64,000 nt of DNA. Source: Paramecium octaurelia (Eukaryota; Ciliophora; Oligohymenophorea; Peniculida; Parameciidae). The stretch covers positions 1 to 64,000 of the forward strand of contig CAJJDP010000155.1 in assembly GCA_905182995.1 (NCBI GenBank). The letters run 5' to 3'. The notes under the pieces were generated by a model. That model searched no databases, had not been told where the DNA came from, and saw only the letters and a list, made by a program, of their open reading frames with translations. The position numbers and the translations under genes are program-made. Shown piece by piece: positions 22,675 through 35,205 of the stretch; position 1 is the first letter of the stretch, and each line of letters begins with the position of its first letter.

Positions 22675-25075
22675 TCAATCAAATACAACTTTGGGTATTT
22701 CAATCTCTTCGTCCTCATTAACAATTACATTTTATTGTAATGTAACAATTTATTAATTTTGTTATTCTCCTTTTGCAATATTGTTATTTGAATGATTCAC
22801 TATGGAATAAAACATCTCATCCTCTGTTTGTTTCTATTGTTTTGAGCTACTTTCCTCCTCCCCAATGAAGCTCTTGGTCTTTCTGATCTAAGCAGCTATC
22901 TATTGGAGATTGTTGTTAATATTTCCAGCACTAGCATTCATGGACATATCCATCTAGTTATCTTTACAAGAATAATATTACTCCTCTGAGTTGACAGACT
23001 AGAGGATCTATTAAGCCTTGGAAAATTGATCATTGATTGATTTCTAAAATATTTAAATTAATTTACAATCGCTGACACATAATTATCTATTGACAAGGTC
23101 TTTCGCTTTTGGTAGACAAAATTGATTAACTCCAAAATGCCAGATGTTGCCTCCTGCAAATCTAAATCAATATCGTAGACCTCTGATTGCATCAAGTATA
23201 AAGTGAAATACTTGATGGGTTGAATCAAACATAATTCCAATTCGTTATAGTTTTATATCACCACCTTGCATAATCGCAACAAGGACGAAATGACTTCGCT
23301 ACCACAATAATTTAACAAAATATCATGTGGGAATGAGAAAATGATAAATAATAGCTGATACAGCCTTTTGGTTAAATCCAATGAGTTTCCTTGTCTCAAG
23401 TTATTCACCACCAGTTGAGCCAATGAACTAAATTGATTGTCAAATCGTTATTTTAGTGTTTTCACACTCGTCTTATTGAGTTGATCTTAAGGCAAGAATC
23501 CCAATTGAATGTCTTTGACTACCTTTTATTTTTTTTTGTTATCGGCATTTTGTGGTTGATATATTTGATGTCTCTCCCTTTTCATATAATTGCTCATGTT
23601 TTTCATAAACTTGGGGAATTCCAGTTCAAGTTGTTCAAGGATTCTTGAGATCACTTCTAACTCAATCCTTGTTGTTAAAAATTCTAATTTCATATTTAAA
23701 GTAATTACTCTGTTATGACATGGATTCACACAACTAGGAAATGAGTTTGATCATGGAGGTGTTGACTGAAAATGACGATTGAGTAAATTTAAATAAAATT
23801 TGGAGGATGGATGTATTCATTATTAGACCTTGACTAAAACTGGACAGTACGAGGGTGTGCAATAAGGAAATTGAAATCGATTTACTAAAGTAGTTTAATT
23901 CTTTGAAGGATTCAATGCTGAGAGTGATTCCTCTATCGATCATTAATTTGTTGAGCTTGTTTTGTAATTACTGCATTATGCTTTAATTCAATTGTGTTTC
24001 GTAGACTACATCTAAATGATCAGCGAAGGAGTTGTTCAATTGTATGATTTCTCCTATTTTTTGTATGGCACTTTCAATTTAGATATCGATGAGGATGTCT
24101 TCTTTGATGAATTGCAATTGCTATTGGAACAGGAGAGACAGGAAATGCAAGGTTTCCCTAAAATTGATGGTAAAATTATCAGTTGTAGTGAGGAACTCCT
24201 TGATGATTTGAAAGATGATTGAATACTTGGTCTTTTGATTCTTGCCTTCGATCTAATTAAGATGGATATGTTTACATTGAGGAGGTTCATCTTGATTTCC
24301 TCAGTGGATAGGTTGGCTTGCCAATTGTTCTGCAAGACTAATTTCTCCTTCTCCAAATCAATTAGGGTGGCTACAACATAGTAGGCATCGAAGATCTGCT
24401 CTAGAGTATTGACGACTTGAGATTGGTAGGAGTTGATTCCTTGCTTGCCTTCCAAGTATGTGAATTGTAGGACAGCGTAGAGTTGAGCTAAGAGAGTGGC
24501 AATTTGGGTTTGGGATCTTCTTTGAACGCATAGTTCTTGGATTTGTTTCTAGTGATTTCTGAAGAGTGTGGGATTGAATAGGACGCATTTAATGAGGGAT
24601 TGGAGGAGGTTGTGATTCCACTCGATTTGGGACAAATGGTGGATGTAATTTTTGAATTGATCTTCGTAGAGGTTGATCATCTTGTTTATTTGTTGTTGTT
24701 GTTGGACTGACTTGGACTTCTGTTTGTAGAGTGAGGACAAGTACACATAATAAAATATGTTTTGATTGGCTTTGTCATTGGATTGGAGGTTGATCACTGA
24801 TCCGATTTCGATCAGAATATCGTGGTTGTATTTCTAGTTGATTAGGGAGTGCTTGTTACCTTGATTGTGAGACCTTTGATGATCAATTGGAGTATCAGGG
24901 ATTCCTCCTGGGCATCCAAGTACTTGTCTTTGTTGGCGAATATTTTGACGCAAATCTGTATGAGGATGGGAGTGAGTGTCTCAGGGTATTGGATGTATTT
25001 GTTGATGTCAAATTGAAGTTGCTGCTTTTGATTGAATTCTTTTTAACCCTAAATACACGATAATAAACTATTCAT
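22675..25075 (-). CDS. Helical repeat protein, possibly Rix1/PELP1-like
   Basis: Five exons (25075-24860, 24833-24276, 24252-23709, 23683-23067, 23043-22675); introns 26, 23, 25 and 23 nt; 767 aa. The protein is helical throughout, with a block LIKCVLFNPTLFRNHQKQI that resembles the RIX1 domain (LL..P..FR....). The tail is Gln/Asn-rich and ends in an acidic EDEEIEIPKVVFD, similar to the acidic ends of Rix1/PELP1. Rix1 is part of the complex that remodels pre-60S particles, and the neighbour on the same strand is NIFK, another pre-60S factor. The family call is weak; an importin or another ARM/HEAT protein is possible. The gene model itself is firm because all introns restore one frame. Confidence 0.6.
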
Positions 25076-25115
25076 AATAATGATTTAAAATCACCCTCTC
25101 TGTCCTAAATCGGCG

Positions 25116-26296
25116 ATGGAAAAGTACTATATGGAACAGCAACTCCCACAATACCAGACCTTGCCACCTCAGCAGACTCAGAAAAAGAATCACTCCTATT
25201 ACAATGACAATGCCAACATTTGGAACAATCATCATCAATCCAGTTCCAACATGAAGGTGTTTGCCAAGATCCAGGAACAGAAACTGAAGGGCGAGAAACG
25301 CATCCAGCAATTACAAAAGCAAGAACAGAGAGACAAGCAGATGTATCAAATGAGCAAACACATCTACTTCAATCAATTGAGACACGAGGATCAGTTGAGG
25401 ATGCAGACTCGCAAATTAGAACGGGCTGGTCTCCAGAATCTAAGCCAATAGCAATCAGACATCGAGGCAGATCAATTGCTCCTGAAACCAACCCAATACA
25501 ATACCACATTGCAAGGAAGACCTGAATTCTTTTGGAATAAAGTGGGCCAGCATTCTCAAAAGCATATTAAGATGTTGGTGAATCCCAAAATACTGGCCAT
25601 GGAAGAGGAGGCAGTCAAATTGATTGAGAAACGCATTGAAAAAGAACACATTGTTGAATAAATCAGATGGGACTTAAAATAAGAGAACATGAAACTTATT
25701 CGCAAACTCAATGCCAAAAGACAACAAGAAGTCGACGAAATTCATCACAAGGCAGGCTTGTCTCCATCTCACAAAATGGCTATCTCCAAAACCACCCATG
25801 TCAGACGACCATCTCAAGTATCTCGACCTTCACTTGACATTATTGAATAAACCCTCCAACAAATTGAGGAGAAACAGCAAAGAACAAGTCGCCCATTCAC
25901 TGTAGACAGCGACAAACCTTCATTTTCATTTCATGTAAGACCTCAAACTAGTAATTAGAATAGTCATTCAACTAAAAATGTGCATAGTCTAGCTAAGTAA
26001 ATGTTATAAGCATAACAAGATAGTAGTCACTAAGTGTCCACAAACAACGCAATCTTAGGATGGACAGATCTGAATTCAAGGGATTGTATCTAGCATAGGC
26101 ATGCGATGTGAGTGACAACAATTTCAGCAGAACCATACGCTCAAATTGCACTATTCTGAAGGGAATCTCGAATTCGAAGATCAAAGCTTAACAGATGCCT
26201 CAAAACAATAGGTGTACTAATCAAGCTGAGGAGGATGTAAACAAAATGTTAGATTCATTTGAAGGCAAATTGTAAGATAGAAAACTCCAATATTGA
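25116..26296 (+). CDS. Coiled-coil protein of unknown function
   Basis: Exons 25116-26035 and 26059-26296, one 23-nt intron; 385 aa. The N-terminal third is Gln/Asn-rich, followed by a basic coiled coil (residues about 50-120, KIQEQKLKGEKRIQQLQKQE) and a second helical part (AMEEEAVKLIEKRIEKE, HIVEQIRWDLKQENMKLI). The C-terminal part has HVRRPSQVSRPS, a likely phosphorylation region. Around the intron the alternative is a 29-nt intron starting at 25935; I chose the 23-nt one because its upstream frame is more protein-like. Divergent from the Rix1-like gene with 40 bp between starts. A cytoskeletal or ciliary role is plausible but not shown. Confidence 0.6.
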
Positions 26297-26315
26297 AATT
26301 ATATATATTTTTTAA

Positions 26316-27442
26316 TCATTTGATTTCTTCTTCCTCAACGATCTACTTCGGAGGAGGCACAAAACTAGATGTGATTGTCTAAAATCTCCCATCACTGAAA
26401 TTGTTGGTTTCCAGCATCTTCTAAGATAAATGAGTAATCCCTATTCTGGTTTGCGTGTGCTAATTCTATTTGTATACATTCACAATACAGTATTACCTGC
26501 ATATAGGACGGCAATATGGATCTGTGATCGTGATCCCTGTCGATCATTTTGCCAAAGTTGGGAGCAGTGGGCACTCTGAAGATCTGACTCTTTTAAGATC
26601 TGGAATAAATGTCGAATTCAAAATATTCTTCAAAAGTGTAATCCGATTTCTTGGTCATGATGTCATCTCTCCCCTTCTTTGAGTCGAACTTCGGTCCTGC
26701 AGAGCCTAATTTTCTATTGAATTTTCTCATGTATTGAGTTACCTCCTGCCAAATTCAAAATTAGGCTCGTAATCTGGAGCATAATGCTTCCTCTTATAGA
26801 CAGTCATTTATTCTCTGGAGAGCGATTTGTTCATGGAATATTGCGGAGTTCTTGGAACCTTACTGAATTGGGTAGTTATATTGAGAAAGTTGAATCTCTC
26901 CTCGTGTGGCGTTGGTTAACCGAAAAACACTTCCTATCTAGATACAATAGACATCCTCACCTTCCAGTTTGTCTGGACATATCAACGAAGCAATCCCTCT
27001 TCCACACTTGCTTTTCAGGTATGGGTTCTTTGTTTCCGAAATTGATGGCACTCTGCACTCTTTTGGTAGTTTATCTGGGAGTGGATTTGACAAGACTTTT
27101 TTGGTAATCAGGAACTATGTGATTGGCTCTGTAAATATTTTAGTAATTGATGTACTTATCTAATTGATTGAATTTTGGATTGTAATAGCCGCAAGGGGGT
27201 TAGCCGTCGCATCCGATTTTGGTGTAATTGCCAACTGCTCTCGATAATTGCTTTGTGAAGGGTTATTGAGTTTTTAAGGCTTGCTGAACATTTGGAGTTA
27301 GTTGTTTTTCTTGGGTTTCAGGGATGGGGATTTCAAAGAGATGACTCTTCACTCGTTTGCCCATTTTACGATTGAGGATCTCGTCTTTACGAGCGAAGAT
27401 TATGTATTTCTCACTTGTGATTTTACCAGCTTTGGAGAACAT
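26316..27442 (-). CDS. Uncharacterised protein, possibly cytoskeletal
   Basis: Four exons (27442-26961, 26937-26743, 26713-26497, 26465-26316); introns 23, 29 and 31 nt; 347 aa. The start is MFSKAGKITSEKYIIF and the end is VPPPKQIVEEEEIK. Most of the chain is polar and rich in Pro, Gly, Lys, Tyr and Phe, with short blocks such as KRVQSAINFGNKEPIP, VWKRDCFVDMSRQTG and YKRKHYAPDYEPNFEF. Low helical content and Pro-Gly spacing resemble microtubule-associated or inner-junction proteins of cilia, but I cannot name a family. Its start is 54 bp from the helicase start on the other strand. Confidence 0.55.
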
Positions 27443-27496
27443 ATTTTAAGGGTCATTGGGATTTATAATTAAGGCCATGAAGATATTAATTAAAAT

Positions 27497-30400
27497 ATGC
27501 AGCAAATCGAGGATCAATATGTGCCCAACGAGGAAGAATACGAGCAGAAGGATCAGACGACCAACACTCGTTTTGGTAAGTTTGTGAAAGAGTAATGGGA
27601 GAAAATAGAGAAGAAGAATTTCAGCTAATTTGAGACAAGAGTATTGTCGACTCTGCAATAATTGGGTAATAACAGTGCAGATGATTTGATCGAGAAATAG
27701 GCAGTCGTGGAGGTTGTGCAGAAGGAGAAGGATAATAGCAAGTAAAAGGGTGGTAAGCAGAAGAAACCAGAGTAAGCACCATAATAATAGGAGGTTTAGA
27801 AATCGAATGTCATCTACGAAATTTGTGTGGGTCAAGACTTGTACTTGAAGTATCTGAGACCCAAATTGGTCGAGTATGGCATTCTGAGCAAGATTGATGA
27901 TGGCAATCCCAAATAGGAGGAGAAGAAGCAAGCATAGGGTAAGAAGGGTGGTAAGAATGCAGTCAAGAAGGAAGATTTGATGCGTATTGAGTTGTCGAAG
28001 GACAAGGTTAATGATCAAACGGTGAAGATGTTACAATAGATGGGATTGATCATTTTAAATCAGGATTTAAAACCTAAGGAAAATGAATTTCTTAAAACTG
28101 AATAAGCAAGTAAACGTATCAAATCCTTGAAATGGATGGAACTCAAGTTCTCAGCCTTGATGATCTATGCCACTCAATTGATCAAGTGTCACATCCACTC
28201 CAAATTCAGGGATGAATACGCCTTCGAATTGATCTACTTTCTTAAAAATGTCTATCTCAACTACAAAGAATACGAGGGTCAATCCTATTTGGATGAGACA
28301 AAGAAAGAGAGATTGGCACCTCAAGCAGTCGAAGATCTCAGATACAAACTCAAAGAATTGTACAAGAACTTTGGATTCTCAAACAGAGTCTTGTTTAATA
28401 AGTATCCAAAATTGGTCATCGATACAGATTTAAATCAAGCATTCATCAGAACTGATGTGCGTCCATATAAGTCATAAGAAAACCTCCTGGAAATCTTGAA
28501 GAGGGCAGAAAAACCTTCCTTGATCTTCTTCAGTACCATGGTTGGTACGGGTAAGACAGTGTTGAGTGTGGCCATTGCTTAATACTTGGCGCGCTTGAGG
28601 GAAAGCTATGCACTTCAAGAAAACAATGCCTATAATTAATTGAAGAATCTAGGTTATAGGAATCCCAGAGAAGTCTAATTTTTGTATTGTTGTCCTCTGG
28701 ATACAGTGAGAACCCAAGTGGGTGCTGCTGCATATGAGAGGAAACTGAAATTCGCCATTGCATCCATGTGGAAGGACTCCCAGAGTTCTAAACTGGACTC
28801 TGATTTGGGATATGCTGAATGTCCAAGATTGGTCAATTCCTGGTAAAATAGACAGGAGGAGTTCCCAACTTTGGTTGTGGCTGATTTCAAGACTACCTTG
28901 GAATTATTGAAAGAGAAACACACCTTGTCAGAAAAGGAGAAGTACGTAGTTAGATGGTAGGGTAAGGATCGTAAATTGGTATCACATAATCCAGCTAAGC
29001 ATGGAAAGGATTACATATTGTTTATTGATGAGCCCACAGTTGATGCTGATTTTGCAGATGCAGAAGTGACCAAGATATTGATTGACATCATTCGTCGAGC
29101 TCCACCCATTACAATACTATCTAGTGCTACTTTGCCACCTCCTGAGAAAATACCCAATTTCATTAAGCTTTACAGGAAGGCTCAAATCTCTGAGATTGAC
29201 ATTCCTGTGGTTCATGATTCTCAATTCCATATTGGTTGTTAGGTCTTTTCTCATAGTGGTCACAAGTTCTTGCCACATTATTAGGCATAGAACAAATAGC
29301 AATTGGCTGAAATCTTGGATAGATTGGAGAAGAACCCATTTATGAAGAGGTGCTACAATGCCAATGCTTATTGTGAGTTGTATGATAGAATGAAGGGATG
29401 TGGAATTGCCAACATCGAAGATTTTGAAACATTCGATATCATTACTCAAGAATTTGTATAAAGAAAGAGCATTGAGTTATTGAAGATATTGTTAACAGTC
29501 GATGATGAAGCATTTAAGAAAGTGTGTTCGGAGAAACAGGACGCTGTTTAAGAATAAGATTTAGCTGAATAACAGCAAGGAGGAGAGGAACAACAATAAG
29601 AGGGAGAGGAAGGAGAATACGAGTATGAATACGAATACGTATATGAGGAAGTTGAGGATACAGGAGCAGTGAATCAGACAGAGGACAATACTTAATAACA
29701 ATAATAATAAAAACCAAAGTCTAAATATACTTATACTATTGAAATAGATGATGAGGATAAAATGAAGTTCACAGCTCCATATCACAAATTAGACATTAGA
29801 CAATTGGGTGGCAACATGGCTCACAAATTCTTAGGGGGGTGTTTGATTGCTGTAAATTCACCAGTGGAATTCATCAGAGCCAAATTCCATAAATTACTCA
29901 AGAAATGTGCTCCTGCTTCGGAATACGTGAAACAATATCTAAAATAACACGAATATTTGGAAAAAGAAATCCAGAAGAAGGAAAGAGAAATCGATAACGA
30001 GGATGAGAGATCCAAACAAATATAAGCATTGTAAGAAAGCATGAAGTTGTCTATAGCATTTCCTGACTTCTTGAAAATCAATACGTTGGAACATTACAAA
30101 GTAAGCAATAATCATCAACTAGAAATTCGTTACCAATGACCCCTTGTATCTAGAACAATACAGAGCCAGAAAGGCATTCTCGCTGGAGGGAATCAATTAT
30201 CAACTTAATATCCCTGATGACATCATGTTGTATCTCTTCTCTGGTATTGCAGCATATACAGAAAAGGTATTGAATTTGTACGAATCCTTTCTTAGTAATC
30301 CGAATTGGACATCGATTATTATGAGGAGGTGTAGAAGTTGGCTTCAAATGGGCAATTAGCTCTGATTATTTCAGATGATTCTATGTGCTATGGTGTCAAT

Positions 30401-30702
30401 TACCCCTTGAATCACGTGGTGGTTTTTGATGAGATGGCTGAAAAGCGATCCGTCGGAGCCTTGTTTCAATTGATAGGAAGAGCTGGTATTGATGTGAAAT
30501 CCAATGATTAATAGGTCGTGTCGGTGTTTCATGGACAGCCAATGCATATTTGGGTGATAAGACCTTCGACAGATTGATCAAGTATTTGAATGGGCAGAAT
30601 GAGGAGACTGAGAGGGACGAAGCTTACAATATCGAATAGTAAAGTAAGAGGATGATCTAACATCTGATTGAATTGGCAAAGAAGAAAAAGGAATAGTAAT
30701 GA
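27497..30702 (+). CDS. Divergent superfamily 2 helicase-like ATPase
   Basis: Four exons (27497-30100, 30123-30266, 30296-30485, 30515-30702); introns 22, 29 and 29 nt; 1041 aa. A charged, Lys/Gln-rich N-terminus of about 200 residues precedes the motor. Motif I is STMVGTGKT (GTGKT at 350-354), motif II is LFIDEPT (Asp511), motif III is ILSSATLPP (543-545), and motif VI is LIGRAGRVGVSW (977-985), formed only after the last intron is removed. Motif II is DEPT rather than DEAD/DEXH, and an acidic Glu/Gln/Tyr-rich insert (about residues 690-760) splits the two RecA-like lobes. Motif VI with an upstream GVNYPLNHVVVFD is closest in style to Ski2/Mtr4-type RNA helicases, but the rest does not match them. 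Substrate unknown; it may be ciliate- or protist-specific. Confidence 0.75.
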
Positions 30703-30723
30703 ATGTATTTATACAATTAAAAA

Positions 30724-31813
30724 ATGATTTCTAAAAATCAAATCGACCAAGTGTATGACTTTCTAAAGAGTATCAATGATGGCACTCTAGAGAGCTATCG
30801 TAAGTCCCTTCCAGAGTCGTGGATTCTAAACTAAGTCATTGATGTCGCATCTTTGACTCCATCACAACGGATAGTGTGTCTATACTTTGCAGGAGATGAA
30901 ACTCAGTGTGGCAATGCTTTGGAGAAGAGACTTGTGTTGAATAAGGAATAGGTTTCGCTATATAACTTAATTTAGAGTGCGGGTAATGTAATCTGAGATA
31001 ACTTGTTGATGAATGGAGTACCTCTAACCAATAAATTACTCACCAACCCTAAAACATGAGAGCCATCATTCAATGTGCATCCTTAAGACATGCTCTTGAA
31101 CACATCTTCACCACTTTTTCGATTGACCATCTACGACCTGTACCCACAACAATTCAATCTTCGTTTAATTGGATCAGCCTTTAAATCACTGATCCTCTCT
31201 GGGATTACACCATCGAAGTCAGTCAAGAGCCACTAGTCAGAATCAAGGAGAATCTCCTGAAAGCTCAACAATCCAAATTGTCTCAGAAGGAAGCTTAAGA
31301 AACCATTGATCTTCTCAATCAAGATCAGAGAAATGTCTTGGACAGTGGCATCACTCCCAATCAACTTCCCAATCTTATTGAATACAATCCCGATCTGTCA
31401 AGCTTTCTGTTGGCTCGCATCAATCAATGCGGAATCAGTATCCACGAATACTTCGAGTGCTTGATTTAAATGAAGATTTCATTGCAGAGTTTGGAAGTCG
31501 TCAACAAACTATCCAATTCCATCAAGTTGCCTGAAGCCTTCCTCCATATGTACTTGACCAAATGCATCCAGTATTGCGAAGAGTTGCAAGTACACATCAT
31601 TCCTAAATACAGCCCAAGTAGCAGATGGTGTCCAGATACGTGAGATTGGTGGCTGTCTTCATCAAAACCCTCATCAAATCAAAAACCTTAGACCCCAAAA
31701 AAAGGTTCACTGAAATATAAGGATTCTGCATCGAGTTCTCAAAGATACCTGAAGCTTCACAGCTATTCAAACAACTCAAAGAGACAGGTGTAGAAGAAAA
31801 ATAGCATCAGTGA
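30724..31813 (+). pseudogene. CNOT11: CNOT11-like gene with two in-frame TGA and a frame break
   Basis: Clear homology to CNOT11 (C2orf29), a CCR4-NOT deadenylase subunit. N-terminal LTPSQRIVCLYFAG matches the human SPAQRLAALYLL region. The C-terminal half reads GITPNQLPNLIEYNP, QMKISLQSLEVVNKL, LPEAFLHMYLTKCI and IQGFCIEFSKIPEA, all in the family order. One 23-nt intron (31590-31612) fits. However, frame 1 carries TGA at 30994-30996 and 31057-31059, and the frame must shift at a run of five T (31115-31119) to reach the conserved C-terminus. Both TGA could come from single A-to-G changes of TAA (Gln). It is either a recent pseudogene, with an intact ohnolog elsewhere, or sequence error. It sits 21 bp after the helicase stop. 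Confidence 0.8.
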
Positions 31814-32168
31814 TATTGATTGAATTATGAGATATAGTGAATTATCTCATTCTAATCCTTCCTTCTGTCATCCCTCTCCTGCCACTTCCATCTCTAATTA
31901 CTACTACTATTTAATATCAAGTACATATAAAAATAGAATATATAAATATCATTGCAAAAGATCTTAACATAAATTCTGAATTTATTGAAAACTCACTTGA
32001 ATTTCTTTTCTTATTTTTCATAAGTGTCTAAAAAGATCCTGTATATATATACAAATACTAAATGTATATTCTCACTCACATCGATTACCTTGATCATAAA
32101 TTCTATTTTATGCCTATTTAACTAATTATAAGATGGTATATCAATTAAAACAAATATAAAACTGTTAA
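31814..32168. other. AT-rich intergenic stretch
   Basis: No supported gene. It lies between two convergent genes. Confidence 0.4.
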
Positions 32169-33823
32169 TCAAGCAATACTTATTTCAAAATCACTGTGTT
32201 CCCAGTATTATATCAGATTCAATATTAAATTGATAGATCCATCATCCTTGTTTTGTAGTATAGTTGCTTGGTTGTTTAGAATTTCCACGAAATCATATGT
32301 ATCCACTTTCTGCAATATGACTAATTTGAATTGTTCTGGCAATCTTTGGAAGTGCATGAATAACTCAGCTACCAATTTGGTCAAGTAGCTACAAGAAAGC
32401 AATCTAAAGTGATCATAATAATTATTACATATCGCTAACGTATTGCAAGCAATCTAGATTAATGAAGATCTCATTCAGATGATAGTCTGATAATTCTTGA
32501 TGATTCATTAGATTTTGCAGGAGATACAAGTATTCTATGCAGATTTCTTATTTAATGATGGAGTATTGAGTAAAGTAATTGTGGAGGAAGGGCAGGAACA
32601 CTAAGATTGCTCTTTCAGTGATGAAAGCGTTGGGGTAGTAAAGAATGTTGTTGAAACATTTAAACACCTTTTCGATTAGACATTCATCTCCTGGGTTTTG
32701 CAGGGAGCTGATCATGGATTCAATCAAACCAATTTCAATGAAATGTTGGAGGATGTAATGATCGTCATCTTTCTCAGCAAGGAAATTGGTGAATATTGAA
32801 AAGAATTTACTGGGAAATAGATTTAATTTCAAAATCTTCTCCCATACGAACTTGGTCAGAGTCAGGGTCAAAGCTGATGTAACTTTGAATTCAGACAACT
32901 TTTGCAAGATCTCCAACACTCTCTTGTAGAGACTCTCCTCTTCCATCTAAACCTTATCGATTAAGAATGTGCATTGCGAGATGATGCAATTGAACTTAAG
33001 TTTTATGATTAAGAATCATACGTTGTAATGAGGAATGTCTGTGAGGTCAATGTCATTAGATTCAAATAGTTTGCACTCCAAAAGCAGAATGGCTTTCCAA
33101 GCTTTTGTGATTGGGTTTTTGGGATAAAACTTAGACCACACTCGGAAGAGTTGTGACCTAAGGATCTCCTCTCTAAATAACAAAACAGTTCGATCATCCA
33201 ATTCAAATTGGATGTTTATCAATATTAGGCAAATCTGATACATAGTAAAGATTGATTACGCTCTCAATGATCTCACACCATCTATCAAAATTACTCAGAA
33301 TCTTGTCAGGTTATACCATCCTGTCCATCAAATCCTTCAATATCAGATTCATCAAATCATTTTACAGCAAATTCTCAACTATATCCTTCCTATCCAAATA
33401 TGAAAAATTAATCAAGATTACCAACACATGATTTATACACATTAATCTCTCCGATGGCAGATTGAATTCCAAAGGAATGTCCCTCATCCGAAGTATATCC
33501 AAGAACAACTTCAAACCATTCAAATTACCACTAAAATGATTGATGAATTGATTCAAAACAACCACGTCGTTTGGATTTTCCTCCTCCAACAATCTCAAAT
33601 AATTCATATTGTATTATTTTAGCAATTTAACCAAATGCTTGAAATCCTACTCCAGATAAGTCTGATATATAAAATTGATAGTCTCATCAGGATTACATCT
33701 TTACACCAGTTCCCCATCTTACCCAATGCTCGTGTGTCTCTTTTTAGAAAAGATCTCCTCTCGAGCTTACTTTCTAATCTGAACCATAAATTGTTCTCTC
33801 TTCATTTACAAATGCGAATTCAT
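32169..33823 (-). CDS. Importin alpha
   Basis: Four exons (33823-33260, 33234-33022, 32994-32429, 32403-32169); introns 25, 27 and 25 nt; 525 aa, the usual length. The N-terminus has the importin-beta-binding domain, with the basic stretch MVQIRKQAREEIFSKKRH (compare RKxKREE...KRR). About ten armadillo-like helical repeats follow, including KFVWEKILKLNL, CFNNILYYPN and SYLTKLVAELFMHF. The C-terminus ends LILNLIQYWEHSDFE. The protein carries classical nuclear-localisation-signal cargo with importin beta through the nuclear pore. The conserved Trp/Asn ladder (W..SN) of the groove is not obvious in several repeats, so this may be a divergent paralog with altered cargo choice. Confidence 0.75.
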
Positions 33824-34039
33824 AGTATAAATATTAATAATTAGTATTATAGAAGGATGTGAAAAGGAATATCTTGTTATGGTATTTAGACCTGAATGCA
33901 ATATTCTATGCTATCTAAGTAAGATACTACATGCTCAATTGATTGGATACATATAGTTGACACAATTAACTTACACATGAGAATTATGAAAATTGAAAAA
34001 AAGATTATGGAAGTTTTGGTCTCATTTATTTGATTAATA
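33824..34039. other. Short AT-rich spacer
   Basis: No gene seen. It probably holds the importin alpha promoter. Confidence 0.4.
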
Positions 34040-35205
34040 ATTACATTTTGAATGCTACTAAATGGATTGTTAAATGAATGTGCAAGACATTTTAAGTAGA
34101 TTCCATTATAACTCCCAATCTATTATCAGAGATTATATAACAAATTTGTAAAGGGTCTGAAATAAAATATGTTGTCATGAGATATGAGAGCAGTAATCAA
34201 GAGTTTAGCTAAAGGTGAAAAAGACAAGATAATATTGAGACAATCGATTTGAAAGCGATTTATGCTTAGGATCACAGGAACTTTCCAGAAATTCATATCT
34301 GGTATGAATTCACTCTCAAATGACTGTCTAATATACTTATTATACAATCATTTAATATGTTGAATCAATTGAAGATAATCACCGCTCTAATATTGCTAAA
34401 TAAATTAATGCAAACACCCAACAGAAGGGATGAAATTTATAGATTAACATTAATTAGAGGTAAATTAACAAATTTTAATCAGATTGAAACTAGTGACTAA
34501 CAATTACTTATATACCTGTGTGATTTGATTTTCAAAGAATTGATATTGATTGGGAATTATTGGGTTGCAAGTTTGGAAGATGAATTTAAAGAAGGAATTA
34601 CAGAAGATTAGCTATTTTGATTAAAGAATTATTACATAAACTATTGAGGGAGCATCTATAATATTATGAAAACATTAAATCAAAACTGTTATTTAGGTTG
34701 CAGTTAAGGATTCACACTAATGTTGGCAAGAGAAAACTTGCTTTCAGTGATGGATACACAGCAATTCTACGACTATATAAGAATAGTAGAAAAATCATTA
34801 ACTACACAGTAGAAATAGAGTGTTCTTAATGAAGTTAATGTTACCATGGAAAGTCATAGAATATCTATTGATGTAAAAAACATCTTATTGATGGCAGAAT
34901 TGATGACATTCAGAGGTATTTATTTAAATTTAAGCGAATTAAGGAGATCTTCTTGGGTTGGCAGGAGCAGGAATAGATTAATTTAAGAATTCAGCCTCGA
35001 TGCTAATTCCTTCCAAATAACAAGGGAGAGTTTTTAATGTTGCCATTTGAGGAAAGAAAGATTCGATGAATGATGCATCACAACGAATAATCATTGGATA
35101 GATTGTACCAGAAGTAACAGGAATGTTTGATTTGACATTCAAAGTTAAAGACAATGTAATCTAGGGGAGCGCAAACAATCAATAGAAGTTTTAGTTTGTT
35201 TCTAA
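34040..35205 (+). pseudogene. RNA polymerase largest-subunit relic
   Basis: The 3' part carries the conserved C-terminal region of the largest RNA polymerase subunit (RPB1/RPC1 type): ENLLSVMDTQQF, then VLNEVNVTMESH, ISIDVKNILLMAELMTFRG, a 28-nt intron (34916-34943), DLLGLAGAGI, and IIIGQIVPEVTG-FDL, where intact enzymes read LLCDVMTAKG..., then ENIIMGQLPKMGTGCFDL. In-frame TGA occurs at 35048-35050 and at 34645-34647, and the blocks upstream of 34700 (for example RRDEIYRLTLIRGKL, KGEKDKIILRQSI) are broken by TGA codons and a frame shift. Which polymerase (I, II or III) cannot be settled. The relic abuts the BPI gene start, so it may supply its promoter. Confidence 0.6.

Noticed and set aside
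23734..24455. Several overlapping plus and minus ORFs around 23.7-24.6 kb
   Set aside because: All but one are shadows of the single five-exon Rix1-like gene on the minus strand.
27446..28018. 190-aa Leu-rich minus-strand ORF
   Set aside because: Antisense of the Lys/Gln-rich N-terminus of the helicase gene, which has introns and motifs in frame on the plus strand.
30994..31059. TGA decoded as selenocysteine or Trp in CNOT11
   Set aside because: No selenocysteine site is expected there, Gln fits the positions, and a further frame break is present, so mutation or sequence error is more likely.
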